Assembly: GCA_044450785.1 (NCBI GenBank)
Contig: JBIOJM010000494.1
Span: 1 to 5,420 of the forward strand
Origin: JBIOJM01 sp044450785
GTDB taxonomy: Bacteria > Planctomycetota > Planctomycetia > Isosphaerales > Isosphaeraceae
Length of the DNA: 5,420 bases
Direction of reading: 5' to 3'
A program made the translations under genes and the position numbers. The notes under the pieces were generated by a model. The model was not told where the DNA came from and did no database searches. It worked only from the letters and a program-made list of their open reading frames with translations. Position 1 is the first letter of the stretch. Every line of letters begins with the position of its first letter. Positions 1 through 4,081 of this stretch are shown here, one piece after another.

Positions 1-55
1 CGAGCCCCGCGGCGACCGCCGCCCCGACCCCGGTCATGAATGTGCGACGCTTCAT
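1..55 (-). CDS. Start of a Tat-exported protein (truncated by window edge)
   Basis: Reading leftwards from the ATG at 55-53, the first 18 codons give MKRRTFMTGVGAAVAAGL and the frame runs open off the left edge. This is a textbook twin-arginine signal: a K-R-R-T-F-M motif (consensus S/T-R-R-x-F-L-K) directly before a small, Ala/Gly-rich hydrophobic stretch. The protein should therefore be exported folded, often because it carries a cofactor. The start overlaps the stop of the upstream toroid gene as ATGA (55-52), so the two are almost certainly co-transcribed and probably translationally coupled. Nothing of the mature domain is visible, so the family cannot be named. From memory, toroid genes of this kind in planctomycetes can sit next to Tat-signal DUF362 (iron-sulfur type) proteins, but that is a guess from context only. 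Confidence 0.75.
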   Translation of the reverse strand, partial: MKRRTFMTGVGAAVAAGL

Positions 56-1023
56 GATGTATTCCTCGATATCAATGGGTCCGCTGGATTCGATGGCTTC
101 CGTGTCGTCGCCTCGTTCGTGCCCGGTCTGACGATCAGACGAATCGCTTTGTCGCTCGCCGCCAGCAGGAGAAGCGCAACGCCCATGGTCGCATCCGCCC
201 TGCCGGCACACCTCTGGTAGCATGCCGCCAGCCAGGCGTCGGCCTCGAGAGGGCACGCACCGTGCGCGCGGAGGGCGAGCACCCCCCAGCCGAGTGAGAC
301 CGCGGACCCCAGGCTTGGAAGGGTCAGGCGCAGGTATTCGAGCGCGCGTGCCACCGCCGGCGACCGATCTCCGCACGCGGCCAGGGCCAGGAGCGCCACG
401 CCCGTGGGACCGGGCTGGGGACGCAGATCGCGGCCGAAGACGGTCTTGTTTCCATAATTCCAGCCCCCCTTCTCGAGAGAGCGATTCAGGATGAGCGCGA
501 TCCCCGCGCCCACGCGCGGATGGCCCGCGAGCCCCTCACGGCAAAGCGCCAGCACCGCCAGCGCCGTCGGCTCGAGCCAGGAATGCGTCCCATCGACCCA
601 CGGCCAGCCGACCGCCGTTGAGTCGTGCCCGATCAAAAGGTCGACGCCTTTGGTGTGAGGAATCGTTCTTCCGTTGAGGCCGAGCAGCCAGGTACGGGCA
701 CGCCTCCGCGCAGCCTCGTGGCCTGGTACTCCGCTCCAGAGCAGGATTGCGTACGGAGTCGCCCAACCCGGCGTCGCCAGGCTCTGGGAAACGGGAAGCG
801 CGCCCTCGGACCGCTGGATCGCCGCCATCCAGTCGGCCCCCGCGCAACAGGCTGCCAGATCGCCCGCGAAGGTTCGCTCATCTCCAGACGCGAGCAAGCC
901 CAGACAGGCCAGTGCCGTCGGCTCGACACTCGGCGATCCTTGCCTTCGATAGCTCCACGCGCTCGAGCGACCGCGCAGTTCCATCAGATCACGTCGGGCT
1001 GTCTGTTTCCATGTCTGGCTCAA
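52..1023 (-). CDS. Prenyltransferase/squalene-oxidase repeat (alpha/alpha-toroid) protein
   Basis: The protein is built of repeats of the squalene-cyclase/prenyltransferase alpha-toroid fold. The frame opens at a GTG at 1062 (336 residues; numbering from there). Repeat-like segments lie at about 35-58 (AWSYRRQGSPSVEPTALACL), 83-109, 152-174 (GWPWVDGTHSWLEPTALAVL), 199-230 (GGWNYGNK...PTGVALLALAA), 253-268 and 290-303. The recurring W/G...EPTAL/PTGVA pattern is that of the family's inner helices. No DxDD cyclase acid motif and no signal peptide or membrane segment is seen, so it is probably not a working triterpene cyclase; its substrate or partner is unknown. I prefer the TTG start at 1023 (323 residues), because a GAGGAGG Shine-Dalgarno sits 8 nt before it, at 1038-1032. 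The GTG at 1062 has no such site; an ATG at 984 is a third option. It overlaps the downstream Tat-signal gene by ATGA. Family call fairly sure; function unknown. Confidence 0.8.
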   Translation of the reverse strand: MSQTWKQTARRDLMELRGRSSAWSYRRQGSPSVEPTALACLGLLASGDERTFAGDLAACCAGADWMAAIQRSEGALPVSQSLATPGWATPYAILLWSGVPGHEAARRRARTWLLGLNGRTIPHTKGVDLLIGHDSTAVGWPWVDGTHSWLEPTALAVLALCREGLAGHPRVGAGIALILNRSLEKGGWNYGNKTVFGRDLRPQPGPTGVALLALAACGDRSPAVARALEYLRLTLPSLGSAVSLGWGVLALRAHGACPLEADAWLAACYQRCAGRADATMGVALLLLAASDKAIRLIVRPGTNEATTRKPSNPADPLISRNTS

Positions 1024-1226
1024 CCGATCGGCCTCCTCATTCGATGGCCTGCAACCGCTCACGATATCGAACCAGGAGAAACATAGTTCACGTTGGCGGA
1101 GACCGGCGTTCTGACGGACCTGGTCGTTCCGGCCGGTGCGATCGATGAGCCGCGATCACCATGAGCCCGGTGGACGCCGAGACGGGAGCGGTGCTTTCCG
1201 TTTCGTGTGAATCAAATCCGACGAAC

Positions 1227-1242
1227 GTTGCGGAAACGCAGC
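1227..1242 (+). other. Small hairpin with GAAA tetraloop
   Basis: Positions 1227-1232 (GTTGCG) pair with 1237-1242 (CGCAGC) around a GAAA tetraloop at 1233-1236, with one G·U pair. It lies 20 nt before the candidate -35 box and so would be outside the pilus transcript if that promoter is right. It could be an operator-like dyad or chance in GC-rich DNA. Confidence 0.3.
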
Positions 1243-1261
1243 GACCTGGCGACCACCGCTT

Positions 1262-1291
1262 TTGACACGGATCAATGGTGTGGCCTAGGGT
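1262..1291 (+). promoter_or_regulatory. Candidate sigma-70-type promoter for the flp/tad cluster
   Basis: A perfect -35 hexamer TTGACA (1262-1267) is followed after 18 nt by a weak -10 box TAGGGT (1286-1291, three of six consensus bases). Transcription would start near 1298, giving a leader of about 150 nt before flp1. The -35 match is striking, while the -10 is poor, so an activator or an alternative sigma factor could be involved. Planctomycete promoters are poorly characterised, so this remains tentative. Confidence 0.35.
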
Positions 1292-1449
1292 TGGAATGAA
1301 CCTGGTGACACGGCATGGCAGTCGAGTGGCTCACGCCGCGTGGGAATGGGAAGCCCGACGCCACCATGTCCCCCCCGACAGTTCGGTGGACGGCTTTTCA
1401 AACGGGTCGGCCACAAGCTTCTCGAGTCGTTTTGAACAAGGAGCAAGAA

Positions 1450-1626
1450 ATGAGTTGCGTGATTTCGAAAGTGCGACGTTTCTTGGTGAGCGAGGATGGT
1501 CCGACGGCCGTCGAGTATGCGGTGATGCTGGCCTTGATCGTCGTGGCCTGCGTCGCAGTCGTCACCTCTCTGGGCAAGAGCATCAGCGGCACCTTCAGCT
1601 CGGTCAGCAGCACGCTCGGTTCCTAG
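1450..1626 (+). CDS. flp: Flp family type IVb prepilin, copy 1
   Basis: This 58-residue Flp prepilin is the structural subunit of a tad (tight adherence) pilus. The leader is 17 residues (MSCVISKVRRFLVSEDG), basic and ending in Gly. Cleavage by the CpaA peptidase after Gly17 would give a 41-residue mature pilin beginning PTAVEYAVML. Glu at +5 and Tyr at +6 are the Flp signature, followed by a hydrophobic helix at about residues 24-40 with a Cys inside it. The tail is a short Ser/Gly/Thr-rich end (SISGTFSSVSSTLGS). The frame is open further upstream, but the ATG at 1450 is chosen because AAGGAG (1438-1443) lies 6 nt before it and the protein then has the normal Flp length. It is the first gene of the rightward cluster. 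Its mature part differs from copy 2 at one residue only (Lys43 against Leu43). Confidence 0.93.
   Translation: MSCVISKVRRFLVSEDGPTAVEYAVMLALIVVACVAVVTSLGKSISGTFSSVSSTLGS
1529..1613 (+). repeat. flp1 core repeat, matched at 1809-1893
   Basis: Within flp1 and flp2, two exact runs are shared at a constant offset of 280 nt. They are 34 nt (1529-1562 with 1809-1842) and 36 nt (1578-1613 with 1858-1893). Between and around them, differences fall mostly at third codon positions. The repeat covers the hydrophobic helix and tail codons and is a direct repeat that could recombine. Confidence 0.85.
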
Positions 1627-1630
1627 TGAT

Positions 1631-1712
1631 CGGTCCATACTCTGACCGGCCGACCTGAACATCGTACCGTTTCCCAATTCTTTTTACCCGATTCGGAGAC
1701 TCAAAGCCTCCG
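1631..1712 (+). other. flp1-flp2 spacer with two weak hairpins and a T-rich run
   Basis: The 103-nt gap after flp1 has a 5-bp stem, 1631-1635 with 1644-1648 (CGGTC/GACCG, 8-nt loop), starting four bases after the stop codon. A second 5-bp stem is 1694-1698 with 1708-1712 (CGGAG/CTCCG). A T-rich run (1678-1685) lies about 30 nt beyond the first stem, too far for a classical intrinsic terminator. Partial read-through control is possible, but the stems are weak. This spacer does not resemble the trailers after flp2 and flp3. Confidence 0.3.
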
Positions 1713-1729
1713 CCGACAGGGAATCTCAA

Positions 1730-1906
1730 ATGCACAAGATGCCAGCCTGCATCAGACGTTTCATCGCAAGCGAAGACGGGCCGACGGCCGTCGAATATGC
1801 AGTGATGTTGGCCTTGATCGTCGTGGCCTGCGTCGCAGTCGTGACCTCGCTCGGTTTGAGCATCAGCGGCACCTTCAGCTCGGTCAGCAGCACTCTAGGC
1901 TCTTGA
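1730..1906 (+). CDS. flp: Flp family type IVb prepilin, copy 2
   Basis: This 58-residue Flp prepilin was found by direct translation: ATG at 1730, TGA at 1904-1906. The leader is MHKMPACIRRFIASEDG (17 residues) and the mature pilin, from Pro18, starts PTAVEYAVMLALIV with Glu+5 and Tyr+6. The hydrophobic helix again contains a Cys, and the tail is SISGTFSSVSSTLGS. The mature protein is identical to copy 1 at 40 of 41 positions, while the leader is clearly different. The ribosome site is weaker than in copies 1 and 3 (AGGGA at 1718-1722, 7 nt before the ATG). At DNA level the mature region is about 89% identical to copy 1, nearly all differences being silent. Two near-identical pilins suggest either dosage or subtly different subunits in one filament. 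An in-frame ATG at codon 4 is a possible but less likely start. Confidence 0.92.
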   Translation: MHKMPACIRRFIASEDGPTAVEYAVMLALIVVACVAVVTSLGLSISGTFSSVSSTLGS

Positions 1907-2021
1907 TCGCCTGAGTGGCGGTGGAAGGCACCCGCGTGGGTTGATGGGCAAGCTGTCAATCCTGATTCGCGCCGACGCTGCGGCGAGGCGGTAGGCCGAT
2001 CCCACCGTCACGCCCAAGGGC
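1907..2021 (+). repeat. Non-coding trailer repeat, copy A (after flp2)
   Basis: The 115 nt directly after the flp2 stop align without any gap to the 115 nt directly after the flp3 stop (2226-2340). By hand count about 83 of 115 positions match (72%): about 62% in the first 47 nt and about 79% in the last 68 nt. Exact shared blocks include TGTCAATCCTGAT (1954-1966 with 2273-2285), TGCGGCGAGGCGGT (1979-1992 with 2298-2311) and TCCCACCGTC. Better conservation at the end that forms a stem-loop suggests that part has a function. Confidence 0.8.
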
Positions 2022-2023
2022 GC
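1969..2023 (+). promoter_or_regulatory. Stem-loop A upstream of flp3
   Basis: The inner stem 1982-1992 (GGCGAGGCGGT) pairs with 2004-2014 (ACCGTCACGCC): ten pairs including one G·U, with a single A-A mismatch and an 11-nt loop. An outer helix of GCGCC (1969-1973) with GGCGC (2019-2023) can close it. The structure ends 7 nt before the flp3 Shine-Dalgarno AAGGAG (2031-2036). There is no T-tract, so it is not a standard terminator. A role in mRNA processing, pilin mRNA stability or translation of the next gene is inferred from position only. Confidence 0.55.
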
Positions 2024-2042
2024 TTCAACCAAGGAGCCCTGG

Positions 2043-2225
2043 ATGTCCAGGATCATTCCCCGGATTCGTCAATTCCTGGCCAGCGAGGACGCCCCGACGG
2101 CTGCTGAGTACGCAGTGATGTTGGTGTTCATAGTCCCCGTCGTCATCGTGGTCATTACCGCGATCGGGACGACAGTGTGCGGCACATTCAGCTCGGCGGG
2201 CAGCGTTTTCGGCGGGGGCTCGTGA
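2043..2225 (+). CDS. flp: Flp family type IVb prepilin, divergent copy 3
   Basis: This 60-residue Flp-like prepilin starts at the ATG at 2043, with AAGGAG at 2031-2036, 6 nt upstream. The leader MSRIIPRIRQFLASEDA is 17 residues. The mature part would begin PTAAEYAVMLVFIVPVVIVV, keeping Glu+5 and Tyr+6, and ends TVCGTFSSAGSVFGGGS. Three things set it apart from copies 1 and 2. The residue before the cleavage site is Ala, not the usual Gly. The hydrophobic segment contains a Pro and lacks the helix Cys. A Cys is instead present in the short C-terminal tail. The gene follows copy 2 by 136 nt and is followed by a homologous trailer. It may be a minor pilin, a slowly processed subunit, or a decaying duplicate. 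An intact frame and a good ribosome site argue against a pseudogene. Confidence 0.88.
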   Translation: MSRIIPRIRQFLASEDAPTAAEYAVMLVFIVPVVIVVITAIGTTVCGTFSSAGSVFGGGS

Positions 2226-2340
2226 TTGCCTCATTGGCTGAGCACGACGCTCGCCAGGGATGATGCGTCGGTTGTCAATCCTGATCTCTCCAGACGTTGC
2301 GGCGAGGCGGTCGGGAGCTCCCACCGTCTCGCCCAACGTC
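2226..2340 (+). repeat. Non-coding trailer repeat, copy B (after flp3)
   Basis: This is the partner of the trailer after flp2 (1907-2021), at a constant offset of 319 nt. flp2 and flp3 differ in start by 313 nt and in length by 6 nt, so the stop-to-trailer alignment keeps exact register. The whole unit of gene plus trailer was therefore duplicated together, not the gene alone. The cpaA frame is open through this trailer from a TTG at 2226, but that upstream part has no ribosome site and encodes nothing family-like. Confidence 0.8.
2293..2340 (+). promoter_or_regulatory. Stem-loop B upstream of cpaA
   Basis: The inner stem 2301-2311 (GGCGAGGCGGT) pairs fully with 2323-2333 (ACCGTCTCGCC): eleven pairs, one of them G·U. 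The 11-nt loop contains GGGAGCTCCC, which can itself fold. An outer helix GACGTT (2293-2298) with AACGTC (2335-2340) extends it past a small internal loop. It ends 4 nt before the cpaA ribosome site GAGGA (2345-2349). With no T-tract it does not look like an intrinsic terminator. It could set the ratio of pilin to peptidase, for example by protecting the 3' end of pilin mRNA or damping cpaA translation (inference). Confidence 0.6.
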
Positions 2341-2357
2341 ATTTGAGGAAAACGTTC

Positions 2358-2900
2358 ATGCAACAAATACCGAGGGAAATCGCGTGGCTGGTTTCGTTCC
2401 TCCTGGTCGAGGCGGCGGTCATCGATGGCCGGTCCCTACGCGTTCCCAACTGGTTGACTTTCCACTTTCTGATCGCTGGTTTGATCTGTGCGTACTTGAG
2501 AGGCGGGAACGCGCTGATGCTGACATCCCTGGCAGGTGCCGGCGTGGGACTTTTGACCCTCTTGCCTCTGTATGCCATCGGCGGGATGGGGGCTGGCGAC
2601 GTGAAGCTGATGGCCGGCCTCGGAGCCTGGATCGGCCCCTGGTTCACCTTGTGGGCGTTTGTGTCCTCGGCGTTGATGGGATCCGTGATTGCCGTGGCGA
2701 TGATTGTCTACTCGGGACATTTGTACCGGCATCTGGGGATGATTCACACGATCGGTCTCGAGGTGCTGACGCTCCGCAACCCCGTGGTTCTGGCCGAACG
2801 CGCCGCCCTGCGCAAACCGAACATGCTGCTCTTGCCTTACGCCATTCCGATCGCGGCCGGCACGATCACGTATTTCGCGCTCGCGGGGTTCTTGGCCTGA
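2358..2900 (+). CDS. cpaA: CpaA/TadV-type prepilin peptidase (A24 aspartyl protease)
   Basis: This 180-residue polytopic membrane protease removes the leader peptides of Flp prepilins. Both catalytic aspartates of the A24 family are in place. Asp23 lies in VIDGRSLRVPNWLT, which matches the family's D-x(6)-V/I-P-N pattern. Asp81 lies in GAGDVKLMAGLGAWIG, the GxGD motif with its following K...G. Hydrophobic segments lie at about residues 10-22, 33-48, 53-74, 92-118 and 157-178. The length suits the short Tad-type enzymes that lack the N-methyltransferase domain of PilD. The ATG at 2358 is chosen because GAGGA (2345-2349) precedes it and the first hydrophobic segment begins at once; the frame's opening TTG at 2226 would add 44 odd residues encoded across the stem-loop. 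It follows the three pilins and precedes cpaB by about 55 nt, consistent with one operon. Confidence 0.93.
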   Translation: MQQIPREIAWLVSFLLVEAAVIDGRSLRVPNWLTFHFLIAGLICAYLRGGNALMLTSLAGAGVGLLTLLPLYAIGGMGAGDVKLMAGLGAWIGPWFTLWAFVSSALMGSVIAVAMIVYSGHLYRHLGMIHTIGLEVLTLRNPVVLAERAALRKPNMLLLPYAIPIAAGTITYFALAGFLA

Positions 2901-2919
2901 TCCGTCCGTCCCAGATCCA

Positions 2920-2937
2920 GCCGGGCAATGGTCCGGC
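2920..2937 (+). other. Short hairpin in the cpaA-cpaB gap
   Basis: GCCGG (2920-2924) pairs with CCGGC (2933-2937) around an 8-nt loop. At five pairs in GC-rich DNA it may be chance; it is listed because stem-loops recur in most gaps of this cluster. Confidence 0.2.
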
Positions 2938-2955
2938 GGAAAGTGAGATGCGGTG

Positions 2956-3951
2956 ATGAACAAAAGATCGCTGATCACGTTGACCGTGGCCGTGGTGATC
3001 GGACTGGGAGCCATGAAGGTGAGCCAGGTCATGATCTCTTCCGGCAAAGGTAAGTCGGAAGGAGACACGCAGGAGGTTTTGGTCGCCGCCCGTGACTTCA
3101 AGCAAGACGAATTGCTCAAGCCGGAGATGGTGAAGGTGATCCGGATGGCGAGGTCGGCCGTTCCACCCAACTCGTTCACGTCGTTCAAGGACGTGGAAGA
3201 GCGCTGGGTGAAGTCGAACATGATGGAGGACGACGTGCTGGTCGAGAAGAAACTGGGGCCGAAGGGCACGCCTCCGGGGCTGGTCGCGAACATCCCCGCG
3301 GGGATGAGGGCCGTGGCCACCGACGTGACCGAGCAGTCGGGCGTCTCGGGCTTCATCCTGCCGGGCCACCACGTGGACGTGGTCCGCTTCGAGCCGTCGG
3401 CAAAGAACGAGTTCCGCGGCGAGACGATCTTGCAGGACGTGCTCGTGCTCGCGGCCGGTCAGTTGTTCGCGCGCCCGGAGGAACGCTCGGTCCAATCACG
3501 GACGGTCACCCTGGCACTCGCTCCGGGCGACGTGGATATCCTGGTCGCGGCTCGCGCCCGAGGAGCGCTCTCGCTCTCGCTCCGCGGCGTCAACGACCAT
3601 AATGTCGTCGCCCGGCCCGCTCCCAAGCCCGCCATTGACGCCGAACTCGAAAAACGCTTGAAACTGGAGAATGAGAAGCGGATCGATCTCGAACGGGAGT
3701 TGCGAGACCTCAAGCAGCAATTGGCACGGAAGGCGGCGGAGCCAGCCGCTCCGACACCGAGACCTCTCAAAGGGATGGCGACGATCTATCGGGGCATGCA
3801 CAACATTGAGCGCGTCCGCACCGACCAGACCGGCGTCTCGGAGCTGGAACCTGTTGAGCGGCTCGCGCTTCCTGGCGCCGTGACGAATCGGGCACAGTCC
3901 GGATTCCGCCCGACCGAGGACGTGGCGGCGGGCGACGCGCTGGAACACTGA
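2956..3951 (+). CDS. cpaB: Flp pilus assembly protein CpaB/RcpC
   Basis: CpaB/RcpC is a periplasmic assembly protein anchored by an N-terminal segment and thought to work with the secretin. Residues are numbered from the GTG at 2953; the ATG at 2956 just after it is the likelier start (331 residues). An uncleaved-type hydrophobic anchor lies at about 7-22. A SAF domain spans about 41-104 (VLVAARDFKQDELLKPEMVK ... MMEDDVLVEKKLGPKGTPPG). The CpaB/RcpC domain spans about 108-213, with the typical IPAGMRAVATDV, VSGFILPGHHVDVV and ALAPGDVDILVAARARGALS. A charged heptad-like coiled coil (about 227-260) and a Pro/Ala linker follow. A late IYRGMHNIERV (about 278-288) resembles the IRG...V motif usually found near the end of the family. 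The tail beyond this is longer than I expect and has no known motif. The ribosome site is weak (purine-rich AAAGTGAG). Confidence 0.92.
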   Translation: MNKRSLITLTVAVVIGLGAMKVSQVMISSGKGKSEGDTQEVLVAARDFKQDELLKPEMVKVIRMARSAVPPNSFTSFKDVEERWVKSNMMEDDVLVEKKLGPKGTPPGLVANIPAGMRAVATDVTEQSGVSGFILPGHHVDVVRFEPSAKNEFRGETILQDVLVLAAGQLFARPEERSVQSRTVTLALAPGDVDILVAARARGALSLSLRGVNDHNVVARPAPKPAIDAELEKRLKLENEKRIDLERELRDLKQQLARKAAEPAAPTPRPLKGMATIYRGMHNIERVRTDQTGVSELEPVERLALPGAVTNRAQSGFRPTEDVAAGDALEH

Positions 3952-3968
3952 AAGGCTCGTCAATCGAA

Positions 3969-3997
3969 TCTTCGCGTTCAGGGTCGGAGCGCGAAGA
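3969..3997 (+). promoter_or_regulatory. Strong stem-loop after cpaB
   Basis: Eighteen bases after the cpaB stop, 3969-3979 (TCTTCGCGTTC) pairs with 3987-3997 (GAGCGCGAAGA) in an 11-bp stem with one wobble pair and a 7-nt loop. No T-run follows, so it is not a classical terminator. An alternative fold pairs GGTCGG (3982-3987) with CCGACC (4005-4010), which excludes part of the first stem. The 130-nt gap to cpaE otherwise holds no gene. An AAGGAG at 4015-4020 has no start codon matched to the cpaE frame. Likely roles are mRNA 3'-end protection or partial attenuation between cpaB and cpaE (inference). Confidence 0.5.
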
Positions 3998-4081
3998 CGG
4001 GGGCCCGACCGCCCAAGGAGACTGATCCGGCTAGCTGGGGCTGCGGTAGATCGCCCTCGCTCCCAACCCAAGCAGGACACA

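Larger units (their letters stand above)
1063..1449. other. Divergent intergenic region between the toroid gene and the pilus cluster
   Basis: This stretch separates the leftward and rightward operons and holds no convincing gene on either strand. The open frames across it lack family features or continue as shadows of the neighbours. It contains a candidate rightward promoter (1262-1291) and a small GNRA-loop hairpin (1227-1242). It also has a purine-rich leader running into the flp1 ribosome binding site AAGGAG at 1438-1443. No convincing promoter for the leftward toroid gene could be picked out, and I found no good sigma-54 (GG-N10-GC) element. The closest look-alike, near 1247-1260, has the wrong spacing. 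Confidence 0.6.

Noticed and set aside
625..1148. Overlapping plus-strand open frames opposite the toroid gene
   Set aside because: They are Arg/Pro/Ser-rich, without domain patterns, and lie antisense to a well-supported gene; typical of long chance frames in GC-rich DNA.
1247..1260. Possible sigma-54 promoter (TGGC ... GCT)
   Set aside because: Only 8 nt lie between GG and GC where 10 are needed.
1315..1449. In-frame upstream extension of flp1 from 1315
   Set aside because: It would add 45 residues before a perfect 17-residue Flp leader; the ATG at 1450 has a good AAGGAG and the expected length.
1678..1685. Intrinsic terminator after flp1 (T-rich run)
   Set aside because: The nearest upstream stem is weak (5 bp) and ends about 30 nt before the run; the spacing is wrong for an intrinsic terminator.
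1450..2340. CRISPR-like or phage-like repeat array
   Set aside because: The repeats are explained by three homologous pilin genes and two homologous trailers; there are no short regular repeats with unique spacers.
2226..2357. In-frame upstream extension of cpaA from TTG at 2226 (44 extra residues)
   Set aside because: It runs across the repeated trailer and its stem-loop, has no ribosome site, and the extra residues are not family-like; the ATG at 2358 with GAGGA fits better.
2436..3356. Long minus-strand open frame (306 residues) opposite cpaA and cpaB
   Set aside because: It spans two well-supported plus-strand genes and has no recognisable family features, so it is a codon-bias shadow.
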